From: Dyadobacter sp. NIV53
Lineage (GTDB): Bacteria; Bacteroidota; Bacteroidia; Cytophagales; Spirosomataceae
DNA: 64,000 nt
Direction: 5' to 3'
Assembly (NCBI RefSeq): GCF_019711195.1
Contig: NZ_CP081299.1
Coordinates: 3,472,001-3,536,000 of the forward strand
The position numbers were made by a program, and so were the translations under genes. The notes beneath the pieces were generated by a model. The model was not told the origin of the DNA and searched no databases. It saw only the letters and a list, made by a program, of their open reading frames with translations. Positions 37,198 through 47,382 of this stretch are shown one piece after another (the stretch's first letter is position 1; each line of letters starts with the position of its first letter).

Positions 37198-39020
37198 ATG
37201 GCTACAAATGATAATGACAATGAGCAGATTCCGCTGGAACAATCCGCATTCAAAGTAAAAAAATAAGCTGGCATGGACTTAAAATAACAATCAAGCTTTT
37301 CAGATACATACTTCCTTACAAGAATATTTTCATAGTCGGAATGATATTTCTTGTACTTTCAACAGGAACCTCTCTGGCTTTTCCCAAACTGATCGGAAGT
37401 ATCATTGAAGTCATTGAGGGCAAATCCAAATACACGATTAATCAGGTTACGCTTTTCCTTTTTGTCATTCTGATATTGCAGTCAGTCTTTTCTTTCTTCC
37501 GCATTTATTTATTCACTATTGTGAGTGAAAAATCGATGCTGCAAATCCGTTCCGATGTTTTTAGTAAAATTATTACACTACCGGTTCCTTATCTGGAACA
37601 AAAACGGGTTGGTGAGCTGACAAGCAGGATTACTTCTGATGTATCTCAGTTACAAGGCCTTCTTTCATTTACCATTGCAGAACTTTTCCGCCAGGTCGCC
37701 ACCTTAATTGTCGGTATTGGAATTTTGTTTTATACTTCGTGGAAGCTGACTTTGTTTATGCTGGCTACATTTCCGTTACTGGTAATAGCTTCCGTTTTCT
37801 TTGGCCGCCATATGAGGCGTCTTTCCAAAAAAGCACAGGATGAACTGGCAGCGGCCAATGTAGTTGCGGAGGAAACCTTACAATCTGTAAATGTAGTAAA
37901 GGCATTTACCAATGAATATCTGGAAATGAACCGTTACACGACCATCCTGAAACGGGTTGTGGATCTGTCACTATATGCTGCCAGATTCCGTGGTGGTTTT
38001 GTTTCATTTATCATACTGGCTTTATTTGGCGGGATAGTAGGTGTGGTCTGGTATGGAGCCGGCCTTGTACAATCCGGTGAAATGAACCTGGCAGACCTTT
38101 TCACATTTATTCTCTACACGACTTTCATTGGTGCATCCATAAGCGGAATGGGAGAATTATATGCCCAGATCAACAAAACCGTTGGTGCATCGGAACGCCT
38201 GTTTGAAATACTGGAAGAGGATGCAGAAATTCCAGCCGAGGAAGCGAGCGGTATTTCAGTACAAATGGTAAAAGGAGATATTTCATATCAGGACGTTCAT
38301 TTTTCCTATCCTTCCCGTAAAGATCTTCCGGTGTTGAAAGGTATTTCGTTTGATATCAAGGCTGGTGAAAAAATTGCATTGGTAGGTTATAGCGGTGCCG
38401 GAAAGTCTACGATCATTCAGCTGTTATTACGCTTTTATGAGTATCAGTCAGGGCAAATTCTTGTAGATGGCAAGCCGCTGACTCAGTTTGGTATTTCAGA
38501 AATTCGTAAAAATATTGCCATTGTTCCTCAGGAAGTTATTCTTTTTGGTGGTACGATTAAGGAAAACATATTGTACGGAAAGCCATCAGCAACGGATGAA
38601 GAAGTCTATGATGCTGCCAAACGTGCCCATGCACTTGAATTTATCAATACTTTTCCCGAAAAACTTGAAACCATTGTTGGTGAGCGTGGAATCAAATTAT
38701 CAGGAGGACAACGTCAGCGCATTGCGATTGCAAGAGCGATTTTGAAAGATCCAAAAATCCTGATATTGGATGAAGCGACCAGTTCGCTGGATGCAGAATC
38801 GGAAAAACTGGTACAAATAGCACTGGATGACCTGATGAAAAACCGTACGACGATCGTTATTGCGCACCGGTTGGCAACGATAAGAAAAGTGGACCAGATT
38901 TATGTGATCAAGGAAGGTCAAATTTACGAATCTGGTACGCATCAGGAATTGACATTGATGGATAAGGGCTTGTATGCCAGTTTAATTAAGTTACAATTCG
39001 AAAACGCCGAGAGCCTTTAA
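37198..39020 (+). CDS. ABC exporter, MsbA-like (permease and ATPase fused; frameshift near start)
   Basis: A half-transporter of about 607 residues with six membrane helices followed by a nucleotide-binding domain. ATPase motifs are complete: Walker A GYSGAGKST, signature LSGGQRQR, Walker B ILILDEATSSLD and the His switch in VIAHRLAT. The ATG at 37198 starts MATNDNDNEQIPLEQSAF and meets a stop after Lys-Lys; an eighth A in the run at 37257-37263 would give KVKKISWHGLKITIKLFRYILP and continue into the long frame. Without it, translation could start only at about 37341, inside helix 1. Lipid or drug export is likely; the substrate is not visible. Its stop overlaps the next gene's ATG (TAATG). 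Confidence 0.9.
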
Positions 39021-40852
39021 TGGAAAACAATCAGGAAATTAATAAAAAGGCATCTGCTGTTTTTTTTGAAACGGAACTACAAAAAGCAAGTCAGTCAGAA
39101 GCAAAAGCACAAAAAAAGTTTAACACATTTGCCATTGCGAGGCTCTTCGTATTTGTTGGGATTGTTGCCAATATATGGGCATGGAATAAAATGGGTGGCG
39201 TGATATGGAGTAGTGCTGCAACGGCTCTTATTATTCTTTTTTTCGTGTTAATGAAAAAACAACAGGCTGCCAGAAGAGAACGGGATTTTCAACGAAACCT
39301 ACAGACTGTCAATGAAGATGAACTGGAAAGATTGTCATTCCGGTTTAAAAGGACAGATACAGGAATAAGTTTCCAGGAAAAAAATCACTCTTACGCTACC
39401 GATCTTGATATATTCGGGGAGTATTCGCTCTATCGGCTTCTTAACCGTACCCGAACTGCGGAAGGAAGTAAACGACTTGCCAGCTGGCTGAAAAACCATG
39501 CATCACTGGAAGATATTTTGATGCGCCAGGAAGCTTCGGAAGAATTCAAAATACAACCGGAATTCCGTCAGAACTGGGAAGCAACGGCTTTACTTCATGA
39601 GCACGCCGCGCAGCAGATCGGTTCTTTCCGTCATTGGTCTTCTGAAACCTTGCCTGATGATTTATCCAAATCATTGAAATGGCGATTTTGGCCATTTGTA
39701 ACACTTATTATTGCCGGGTTGTTTTTTGCAAAATTAATTCCCGTTTGGGTTTTGGTTCTCAGCATAGGATGGCATGTAGTGATTATGAAGCGTTTTCAAA
39801 CCACGGTGCAGTCTATCACGAATCGTACAACCGCATTGGGATTTACGCTGATTGCTTACGCAGAGCTTCTAGAAAACGCCGAATCGGCACCTTACCAATC
39901 GCGCTGGTGGAAAGAAAGATCAGCTTTGATCAAAGGTTCTGCTTCTGCATTGAAACAGGCAGGCGGGTTATTTGAAAGACTTGATTACCGTAATAATATA
40001 TTTTTCTCACTCTTTATCGGAATTCCTACTTTATGGGATCTTCATTGTCTGGCAGGTTTGGAAAAGTGGAAATCAAAGCATGAGTCACATTTGAACAACT
40101 GGCTTAATGTATTGGCAGATATCGAAGCAATGAACAGCCTGGCCGGGCACGCTTTTGCTTACCCGGATTATACAACTCCTCAGGTAACATGGGAAAACGG
40201 TGTATATATTGAAACCCAGAACATGGGGCATCCGCTTATACCAGCAGATAAACGCGTTAGTAACGATTTCAGGATGAACGGAATGGGCCAGACTATACTG
40301 GTGACCGGTTCGAATATGTCAGGAAAAAGTACTTTTCTGCGGACTATCGGGTTAAATATTGTTCTGGCACAAGTAGGTGCAGTGGTATCGGCAACGAAAT
40401 TCTCTTGCTCACCTTTGCGCGTGTTCAGCAGCATGCGTACTCAGGATTCACTGGAAGAAAATACTTCTTCATTTTATGCAGAACTGAAACGCCTCCGCCA
40501 GTTACTGGAAATGGCCGACGAAAGCGATAAGTCCCCGGTATTTTATTTATTGGATGAAATCCTGAAAGGAACAAATTCCGCAGACCGCCATCGTGGTGCA
40601 GAGGCTTTGATCCGTCAGCTTCATACCAAAAAATCAGCCGGGTTGGTTTCAACGCATGACCTGGAACTGGGAGAATGGGGTGCAACGAGAGATTTTGTTG
40701 AAAACTTCCATTTCCGTTCTGATGTAGAAGATGGCAAATTACATTTCGACCACAAATTATACAATGGAATATGCAGGAGTTTCAACGCTTCCGAATTAAT
40801 GAGGATGATGGGAATCGACATAGATATGACAAATCAAAATGCCGTTTCTTAG
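39020..40852 (+). CDS. Membrane-associated MutS-family ATPase
   Basis: A 610-residue protein with two membrane helices near the N-terminus (about 38-80) and two more near 215-255, a MutS core-like helical middle, and a C-terminal MutS ATPase: Walker A TGSNMSGKSTFLRTIG, Walker B VFYLLDEILKGTN and VSTHDLELG. It lacks the mismatch-recognition domain I, so it is not the repair MutS. Similar MutS-like proteins with membrane segments are frequent in Bacteroidota, and their function is unknown. The start overlaps the stop of the ABC exporter by one base, which suggests coupled translation and perhaps a shared process. Confidence 0.87.
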   Translation: MENNQEINKKASAVFFETELQKASQSEAKAQKKFNTFAIARLFVFVGIVANIWAWNKMGGVIWSSAATALIILFFVLMKKQQAARRERDFQRNLQTVNEDELERLSFRFKRTDTGISFQEKNHSYATDLDIFGEYSLYRLLNRTRTAEGSKRLASWLKNHASLEDILMRQEASEEFKIQPEFRQNWEATALLHEHAAQQIGSFRHWSSETLPDDLSKSLKWRFWPFVTLIIAGLFFAKLIPVWVLVLSIGWHVVIMKRFQTTVQSITNRTTALGFTLIAYAELLENAESAPYQSRWWKERSALIKGSASALKQAGGLFERLDYRNNIFFSLFIGIPTLWDLHCLAGLEKWKSKHESHLNNWLNVLADIEAMNSLAGHAFAYPDYTTPQVTWENGVYIETQNMGHPLIPADKRVSNDFRMNGMGQTILVTGSNMSGKSTFLRTIGLNIVLAQVGAVVSATKFSCSPLRVFSSMRTQDSLEENTSSFYAELKRLRQLLEMADESDKSPVFYLLDEILKGTNSADRHRGAEALIRQLHTKKSAGLVSTHDLELGEWGATRDFVENFHFRSDVEDGKLHFDHKLYNGICRSFNASELMRMMGIDIDMTNQNAVS

Positions 40853-40994
40853 CTAAATAAAGCCATTTCAAATGATATCAACGGTTTTGCGTAACTTTAC
40901 ACTTTATATTTACGTTTACACCATTGTAAAACATCCGCAAGGATGAACATTGCTTTTAATTGTCTTTAACAAATAACGCTTTACAAAGACCTGA

Positions 40995-42311
40995 ATGGAA
41001 GTATTAATTATGGCAGGACAGCTCATTTTGGGTTTGTCCATTTTGGTAGGATTGCATGAGTGGGGGCACATGGCCGCTGCTAAAATGTTTGGAATGAGAG
41101 TTGAGAAGTATTTTATAGGCTTTCCTCCAAAAATATTCAGTATACAAAGAGGAGAAACAGAGTACGGCATAGGCGCTATACCATTGGGTGGCTTTGTGAA
41201 AATATCAGGTATGATAGATGAATCTATGGATACTGATGCCATGAGCAAGGAACCTCAGCCGTGGGAATTTCGCTCTAAGCCAGCCTGGCAGCGGCTGATT
41301 GTGATGCTTGGCGGGATTGCCGTCAATGTGGTGGTAGGTGTATTTATATTTATCGTAATTGCTTATAACGAAGGAGAAAAAATTCTTCCTGCTTCTGAGG
41401 TCAATAAAAACGGTATTGTCGCAAGCAGCCTCGCACAGGAAATAGGCCTAAAAACGGGTGACAAAATTGTAAAGGTCAATGGAAAGTCTTACTCGGAATT
41501 CAATGAAATCGTTGGTTCTGATGTATTTCTTGGCTCGAACAGCTCTTACACCGTCAACCGTAACGGACAGGAACTGGACATTGATATTCCTAATAACCTT
41601 ATCGAGAAACTGTCAGAACTGGATGAAAAAGGAAGCTTTATTCTTCCCCGGATGCCTTTTAAAATCGGTGAAGTGATCGTAAAATCGAATGCTGAAAAAG
41701 CAGGTTTGAAAACTGACGACAGGATTGTTTCAATCAATGGAACCAATGTTCAGTTTTTTGACGAAATACAAAACGAATTACAAAAACAAAAAGGTAAGCA
41801 AATTAATATGGTTGTGCAGAGAGGTACCCAACAAATACCACTGACAGCCCAGGTAGAACCGGAAGGAACGATTGGATTTTATCCTGTAAGTTTATTAAAA
41901 TTTACTACTGAAAGTTACACGTTATCCAAAGCCATTTCAGTTGGTACAAAAGATGCTTTTGGAGTTGTATATAACAACATTAAAGGTTTTGGTAAAATAT
42001 TCCGAAGAGAAGTTTCGGCTTCAAAAGCACTTAGCGGGCCGATTGGAATTGCCCGTATGTTTGGCGGTGTTTGGGACTGGCAGAATTTCTGGAGGCTTAC
42101 CGGCCTTTTATCAATGGTGCTTGCATTTATGAATGCGCTCCCTATTCCGGCTTTGGATGGTGGGCATGCAGTAATTCTTTCGTACGAAATTATTTCCGGG
42201 CGCAAGCCATCAGATACATTCCTTGAAAATGCTCAAAAAGTAGGCATGGTATTGCTTCTTGGCTTGATGGCATTTGCTATTTTCAATGATGTCTGGAAAG
42301 TTATATTTTAA
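40995..42311 (+). CDS. rseP: RseP-like site-2 intramembrane zinc protease (M50)
   Basis: A 438-residue inner-membrane metalloprotease. The zinc motif HEWGH (His21-Glu22, His25) is in the first helix, two PDZ domains occupy about 115-210 and 210-300, and the second metal motif NALPIPALDGGHAV is in the last helices. This is the layout of RseP, which cuts anti-sigma factors or signal-peptide remnants within the membrane. Length is normal. Its position upstream of DUF6702 and lon suggests an envelope or protein-quality cluster. It might process the anti-sigma-like protein at 25684-27192, which is only a guess. Confidence 0.94.
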   Translation: MEVLIMAGQLILGLSILVGLHEWGHMAAAKMFGMRVEKYFIGFPPKIFSIQRGETEYGIGAIPLGGFVKISGMIDESMDTDAMSKEPQPWEFRSKPAWQRLIVMLGGIAVNVVVGVFIFIVIAYNEGEKILPASEVNKNGIVASSLAQEIGLKTGDKIVKVNGKSYSEFNEIVGSDVFLGSNSSYTVNRNGQELDIDIPNNLIEKLSELDEKGSFILPRMPFKIGEVIVKSNAEKAGLKTDDRIVSINGTNVQFFDEIQNELQKQKGKQINMVVQRGTQQIPLTAQVEPEGTIGFYPVSLLKFTTESYTLSKAISVGTKDAFGVVYNNIKGFGKIFRREVSASKALSGPIGIARMFGGVWDWQNFWRLTGLLSMVLAFMNALPIPALDGGHAVILSYEIISGRKPSDTFLENAQKVGMVLLLGLMAFAIFNDVWKVIF

Positions 42312-42321
42312 TAAAGGGGGA

Positions 42322-42888
42322 ATGAAAGAAAGTGAAAAAGGGAGAAAAGACGAGGCAGGAAAGTATAAAGGATTACCGGATAATCGTTTCCTGCTTTCCC
42401 GCCCGGCCGCCCGGCTCATTCTTCTTTCCTCCTTTCTCCTGTTTTCTTTAAGCCCTAAACATGATTACCACGTCAGTGTCACGCAGATGCAGTACAATCC
42501 TGCATTAAAAGCTTTTGAAGTTAGCATCCGGATATTTACTGACGATTTTGAAAAAGGGTTATCAGAAGAGAATAGTAATCGTCGTTTTTCTATAAAAAAT
42601 AATGATCAGAATGATCCGTTTGTGGAACGATATATCCGGAAAAACTTTTTGCTTGCTGATAATCAAAAAAAGGAACTTACAATTCGTTATGTCGGTAAGG
42701 AAGAGGAAGAAGATGCCACATGGATTTATCTTGAAATTCCTTTTCAGGGGAAATTAGAAGGCTACAAATTACACAATAGTATTTTGATGGAAACGTTTGA
42801 AGATCAGGTGAATATGACTAATTTTAAATTTACTTCAGATAAGAAAACCTTCCTCTTCAAAAAAGGACAACTTGTGCATTCCCTTTAA
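42322..42888 (+). CDS. DUF6702 family protein
   Basis: A protein of 188 residues if started at the ATG at 42322, which follows a GGGGGAA sequence and begins just after the rseP stop; an earlier in-frame start would overlap rseP. The first 35 residues are highly charged, then comes a hydrophobic stretch (ARLILLSSFLLFSLS) that could serve as a signal or anchor, then a beta-rich domain (HDYHVSVTQMQYNPALKAFEVSIRIFTDDFEKGL) typical of DUF6702. Function is unknown. It is 10 bases after rseP, so the two are likely co-transcribed. Confidence 0.75.
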   Translation: MKESEKGRKDEAGKYKGLPDNRFLLSRPAARLILLSSFLLFSLSPKHDYHVSVTQMQYNPALKAFEVSIRIFTDDFEKGLSEENSNRRFSIKNNDQNDPFVERYIRKNFLLADNQKKELTIRYVGKEEEEDATWIYLEIPFQGKLEGYKLHNSILMETFEDQVNMTNFKFTSDKKTFLFKKGQLVHSL

Positions 42889-42992
42889 ATGTTTACCTTG
42901 GAAAGCCTGACATCATAACCATGGCACGGCTATTTTGATTGCATATTTCCTTTCTGTTGAAAGCCATTATTTATATATTGAAGAAAAGATTT

Positions 42993-43009
42993 TCTGTCAT
43001 TTTGACAGA
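42993..43009. promoter_or_regulatory. Palindromic operator-like site before lon
   Basis: TCTGTCA (42993-42999) and TGACAGA (43003-43009) form a perfect palindrome with a TTT centre, ending six bases before the lon ATG. A site in this place would cover the start of the transcript or the start codon region. It may be a binding site for a heat-shock or stress regulator, but no such regulator is visible in the window. Confidence 0.55.
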
Positions 43010-43015
43010 CCGCCT

Positions 43016-45532
43016 ATGAAATTTGAACCTTCTGACTTATATAGTCGGCTACTTATGTCCGATTCGGATATGGATAGCCTTGAAATTGTCCCTCTCGGTG
43101 GCCCTGATGGCTCCGATGAACCTTTTGAATTACCTAATGAACTTGCCATATTACCAATAAGGCAAACCGTTCTTTTTCCAGGAATGGTAATACCGGTTAC
43201 AGTTGTTCGTCAGAAAGCTATTCGTCTTGTAAAAAAAATATACCGTAATTCTGATATCAATCTGAGGATTTTGGGCGCTGTAACTCAAGCTAAACCAAAT
43301 AAGGAAGATCCTACCGCAGAAGATTTATATAATGTAGGCACCGTAGCCCAGATCCTTAAAATGATCACTTTGCCGGACGGTAATGTAACTATCATTGTAC
43401 AGGGAAGGCAACGTTTTGAAATTAAGGCTATTATCAGTGAAGACCCTTATCTGACTGCATCCGTACAGGCCATTGATGACAGCTTTATAGCGCCAACTAA
43501 AAAAGAATCAAAAGCATTACTTCAATCACTTCGGGATGGTGCGCATAAGATCATGCGCCTGAATCCGGAAATTCCCCAGGAAGCACGTATAGCTCTGGAT
43601 AACATTGAAAGCCCTGTTTTTCTGATCCATTTCCTTTCTTCTAATATCAATGTAGAAGTTGCTGATAAACAGAAGCTGCTTGAAGAAAAAAATGGCCATA
43701 AACAGGCTACGCTTCTGTTACAATACATGATGCGTGAGATTGAAATGCTGGAATTGAAAAGAGAAATTCAATCCAAAGCCAGTTCGGATATAGACCAGCA
43801 GCAAAGGGATTATTTCCTTCGCCAGCAGATTAAAGTTTTGCACGATGAACTTGGAATGGACAGCCCGGAACGCGATCTGGACGAAATCCGGCTTAAAGCA
43901 AGTCAGAAAAAATGGTCGGATACAGTTAAAAACCATTTTGATAAAGAACTGAATAAATTACAGCGTATCAATCCAATGGCTCCCGAATACCCGGTGACCA
44001 TGAATTACCTGGAAACGCTGGTTGATTTGCCTTGGGGACAATATACCAAAGACAATTTTGATCTTGTAAGAGCGCAAAAAGTACTGGATTCTGACCATTT
44101 CGGCCTTGAAAAAGTAAAGGAACGTATTATAGAATATCTGGCGGTTCTGAAGCTGAAAGGTAATCTGAAAGCTCCGATCCTTTGTTTGTATGGCCCTCCC
44201 GGAGTCGGTAAAACTTCTTTGGGTAAATCAATTGCCAAAGCATTGAACCGGGAATATATCCGTATGGCCTTGGGTGGTGTACATGATGAAGCTGAAATTC
44301 GCGGCCATCGCAAAACGTATATTGGCGCAATGCCGGGAAAAATCATTCAGAATATTAAAAAAGCTGGTTCCGCCAATCCTGTATTCATTCTGGATGAAAT
44401 TGATAAAGTGAGTTCTGATTATCGTGGCGACCCTTCTTCTGCTTTACTGGAAGTGCTTGATCCCGAACAGAATTCATCATTTACAGATAATTACCTGGAA
44501 GTGGAATATGATCTTTCACGCGTATTGTTTGTAGCCACTGCCAATTCACTTGATACGATTCATCCTGCTCTGCGTGACCGCATGGAGATCATCGAAATGA
44601 CGGGTTACACTATTGAAGAAAAATTACAGATTGCCAAAAGATACCTGGTTCCAAAACAACGGAAAGACCACGGATTAAAATCAACTGATATTAAATTCGA
44701 TGATACTGCTCTTGTCAAAATTATAGAAGGATATACAAGAGAATCGGGTGTAAGAAATCTGGAACAAAAAGTAGGTGCTGTTGTCAGGAAAATTGCAAAG
44801 TCGGTAGCAATGGACCAGGAATATCCTAAAACGATCAAAGGAGAACAGGTAGAAAAATATCTGGGTGCTGAAATTTTTGACAAAGATCTTTACCAGGATA
44901 ATGATTTTGCTGGTGTTGTTACCGGTCTTGCCTGGACTTCTGTTGGTGGAGAAATCTTATTTATTGAAACCAGCCTGAGCCGTGGAAAAGGCGGTTTAAC
45001 ATTGTCTGGTCAATTGGGTGATGTAATGAAGGAATCAGCAGTGGCTGCTCTTTCTTATCTGAAAGCCAATGCAGACCGCTTAGGAATTGATTACCGGATT
45101 TTCAATCATTATGACCTGCATGTACACGTTCCGGCAGGTGCAGTTCCGAAAGACGGGCCTTCTGCCGGTGTAACGATGGTTACGTCCATGGCGTCTATAT
45201 TTACCCAGCGCCGCGTAAAACCTTTTATTGCGATGACGGGTGAAATAACATTAAGAGGAAAAGTACTTCCTGTTGGTGGTGTAAAAGAAAAAATACTGGC
45301 TGCACGCCGCGCAGGTGTAAAGGAAATTATTCTTTGTGTTAAAAATCGTAAGGATATTGAAGAAGTAGCTGCGAATTATATCAAAGACCTGACATTCCAT
45401 TATGTTGATCAGATCGATGAAGTGCTGGCAATAGCACTTCTGCCTGAAAAAGTTAAAAATCCAATCAATTTTATTTTCCCTGAAGAGAAAAAGGAAAAAG
45501 AGGAAAGCGGGTTTGTTACGGTGGAAGTTTAA
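43016..45532 (+). CDS. lon: ATP-dependent protease Lon
   Basis: An 838-residue AAA+ serine protease that degrades misfolded and regulatory proteins. The ATG at 43016 gives MKFEPSDLYSRLLMSDSD; an in-frame TTG at 42935 would add an atypical 27 residues across the palindrome, so it is rejected. Domains are the LON N-terminal domain (about 40-245), a coiled coil, the AAA module (Walker A GPPGVGKT, Walker B VFILDEIDK) and the Lon protease domain with the Ser716-Lys757 dyad (KDGPSAGV, GGVKEKILAARRAG). Length is normal. A strong terminator follows at 45557-45602. The palindrome at 42993-43009 suggests its own stress-controlled promoter. Confidence 0.97.
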   Translation: MKFEPSDLYSRLLMSDSDMDSLEIVPLGGPDGSDEPFELPNELAILPIRQTVLFPGMVIPVTVVRQKAIRLVKKIYRNSDINLRILGAVTQAKPNKEDPTAEDLYNVGTVAQILKMITLPDGNVTIIVQGRQRFEIKAIISEDPYLTASVQAIDDSFIAPTKKESKALLQSLRDGAHKIMRLNPEIPQEARIALDNIESPVFLIHFLSSNINVEVADKQKLLEEKNGHKQATLLLQYMMREIEMLELKREIQSKASSDIDQQQRDYFLRQQIKVLHDELGMDSPERDLDEIRLKASQKKWSDTVKNHFDKELNKLQRINPMAPEYPVTMNYLETLVDLPWGQYTKDNFDLVRAQKVLDSDHFGLEKVKERIIEYLAVLKLKGNLKAPILCLYGPPGVGKTSLGKSIAKALNREYIRMALGGVHDEAEIRGHRKTYIGAMPGKIIQNIKKAGSANPVFILDEIDKVSSDYRGDPSSALLEVLDPEQNSSFTDNYLEVEYDLSRVLFVATANSLDTIHPALRDRMEIIEMTGYTIEEKLQIAKRYLVPKQRKDHGLKSTDIKFDDTALVKIIEGYTRESGVRNLEQKVGAVVRKIAKSVAMDQEYPKTIKGEQVEKYLGAEIFDKDLYQDNDFAGVVTGLAWTSVGGEILFIETSLSRGKGGLTLSGQLGDVMKESAVAALSYLKANADRLGIDYRIFNHYDLHVHVPAGAVPKDGPSAGVTMVTSMASIFTQRRVKPFIAMTGEITLRGKVLPVGGVKEKILAARRAGVKEIILCVKNRKDIEEVAANYIKDLTFHYVDQIDEVLAIALLPEKVKNPINFIFPEEKKEKEESGFVTVEV

Positions 45533-45556
45533 TATGATTTAAGCATAATTTATGTT

Positions 45557-45602
45557 AAAATTTAACCCCGGTATTTTGTAAAAAATATTGGGGTTAAATT
45601 TT
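45557..45602 (+). terminator. Intrinsic terminator of lon
   Basis: AAAATTTAACCCC (45557-45569) pairs perfectly with GGGGTTAAATTTT (45590-45602); an inner TATT/AATA lengthens the stem. The arm ends in TTTT. It begins 25 bases after the lon stop. Confidence 0.85.
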
Positions 45603-45853
45603 ATAAGATAAAATTTGAAGTTTTTTGGAACAAATTAATGCCTTATAAAGGCAACCTATTTGTAGTTAAGACGAATAAAAGAAAGTAAATGCGTGCCTTA
45701 GGTATGCAACCATTGAACAAACAGGGTAGCCACTACACGGCAAACACTGGTATAATAAATTATGCTGGCTACAAACAGGTAGTGTCTACGACACATTCCT
45801 AAGGGTTATCAAACAAAATTGGCGTCTTTATTCTGAACAAGAAAAATTTACCC
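45603..45853. repeat. Spacer with small hairpins and a dispersed 15-mer
   Basis: No gene is seen here. It holds GCCTTATAAAGGC near 45640, the hairpin GTGTC-TAC-GACAC near 45782-45794, and ACATTCCTAAGGGTT at 45793-45807. The last is the exact reverse complement of 52418-52432, so it is probably a dispersed intergenic repeat. The promoter for the next gene should be here, but no clear TAnnTTTG box was found. Confidence 0.45.
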
Positions 45854-47332
45854 ATGTCCTTACCACAACTTTCCCCACTGCTTCTGGATCAGCATCCCGA
45901 CTTATTGCCTGACTTTGCTAAACTGCTTGCACTGCCTGAAAAAATGATCCAGTTTGGTACAGGAGTGCTTCTGCGCGGTTTGCCTGATTATTTTGTTAAC
46001 AAAGCCAATCAGCAGGGGATTTTTAACGGAAGGATCGTTGTAGTAAAATCTACAAATAGCGGTGGAACTGACGCTTTTTCTGATCAGAAAAATATTTATT
46101 CGCATAGTATTCGTGGTATTGAAAATGGAAATCAAATTGATGAAATCGTTATCAATACTGCCATTAGCAGGACGCTTGCAGCAAGTACTAGCTGGAAAGA
46201 AATTTTACAATGTGCGCATAATCCTGAAATAAAAATTGCCATATCCAATACCACCGAAGTAGGAATACAGCTTACGGAAGATGATCTTTTTGCTTCACCC
46301 CCAACTTCTTTTCCAGGCAAACTAACAGCCTATCTTTATGAGCGGTTTAAGGCTTTTAATGGTACTGCGGATGCCGGAATGGTGATTGTACCCACGGAAT
46401 TAATCGTAGGTAATGGCACAAAGCTCCGCGAAATCGTTTTGGAACAGGCAAAACGCCATAGTTTGGGTGATGATTTTGTTTACTGGCTGGAAAATTATAA
46501 TCGGTTTTGTAATTCCCTGGTAGACAGGATTGTTCCTGGCAAACCCGATGCAGCAACAATTGCTGAGCTGACTGAAAGACAAGGATTTAAAGATGATTTA
46601 TTAATTGTATCCGAAGTGTACAGTTTGTGGGCCATTGAAGGCGACGATCATGTCCGTACTGTTTTGAGTTTTGCACAGGCCGATAAAGGTGTTGTCATTG
46701 CTCCGAATATTGATCTTTTTCGTGAGTTAAAACTGCGTTTGCTGAATGGTACGCATACATTAGCTTCCGGGCTTTGTTATTTACAAGGACTGGATACTGT
46801 TCGGGAAAGTATGGAAAATCCTGAAACTGCGGGTTACATTTCAAATGTCATGCTGACCGAGCTGGCTCCTGCGATACCTTACGAACTGGATTTAAGCGTT
46901 GCAGAAGAATTTGGAAATCAGGTTTTGGACCGTTTCCGTAATCCGTTTATCCGCCACCAGCTGATTGATATTACGGTTCAGTATACTGCCAAAATGAAAA
47001 TGCGGAATATTCCAACTTTACTGAACCACTATCAGAAAACGGAAGAAGTGCCGGTACTTTTCGCCAAAGGTTTTGCTGCATTTTTACAATTTATGAAACC
47101 GGTTCTGCACAAAGAAGGACAATATTATGGCGATCGTAATGGAGAGCCTTATTCAATCCGTTGTGATTCTGCCGGTTATTTTGACGAAAAGTGGAAAAAC
47201 GCCGCATCGCCGGTTGATCTGGCTGAACAGGTTATGAGTGATGAAACTCTTTGGGGAACCGATCTGACTTTGTTACCGGGCTTTGCAGATGCTGTGAAAG
47301 GATTTATGACAATGGCTGTAATTACGGAATAA
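45854..47332 (+). CDS. uxaB: Tagaturonate reductase (altronate oxidoreductase)
   Basis: A 492-residue NAD-dependent enzyme of the mannitol dehydrogenase family that reduces tagaturonate to altronate in galacturonate breakdown. The N-terminal dinucleotide-binding start is IQFGTGVLLRGLPDYFV, followed by VVVKSTNSGGTDAF; the middle holds SNTTEVGIQL and the VDRIVPGKP block, and the catalytic lysine region is KLRLLNGTHTL. These features and the length fit UxaB better than mannitol or fructuronate enzymes. No other uxa gene is adjacent, so it stands alone here. Fructuronate reductase (UxuB) is the nearest alternative. Confidence 0.88.
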   Translation: MSLPQLSPLLLDQHPDLLPDFAKLLALPEKMIQFGTGVLLRGLPDYFVNKANQQGIFNGRIVVVKSTNSGGTDAFSDQKNIYSHSIRGIENGNQIDEIVINTAISRTLAASTSWKEILQCAHNPEIKIAISNTTEVGIQLTEDDLFASPPTSFPGKLTAYLYERFKAFNGTADAGMVIVPTELIVGNGTKLREIVLEQAKRHSLGDDFVYWLENYNRFCNSLVDRIVPGKPDAATIAELTERQGFKDDLLIVSEVYSLWAIEGDDHVRTVLSFAQADKGVVIAPNIDLFRELKLRLLNGTHTLASGLCYLQGLDTVRESMENPETAGYISNVMLTELAPAIPYELDLSVAEEFGNQVLDRFRNPFIRHQLIDITVQYTAKMKMRNIPTLLNHYQKTEEVPVLFAKGFAAFLQFMKPVLHKEGQYYGDRNGEPYSIRCDSAGYFDEKWKNAASPVDLAEQVMSDETLWGTDLTLLPGFADAVKGFMTMAVITE

Positions 47333-47382
47333 GCTGTAATTCTGTGTTTTGTTAAACAAAACTTTTAGATAAAATCACACTT

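Noticed and set aside
37198..37341. Programmed frameshift in the ABC exporter
   Set aside because: A seven-A run can allow slippage, but the same defect occurs in three other unrelated genes, so miscalled homopolymers or plain mutation explain it better than programmed recoding.
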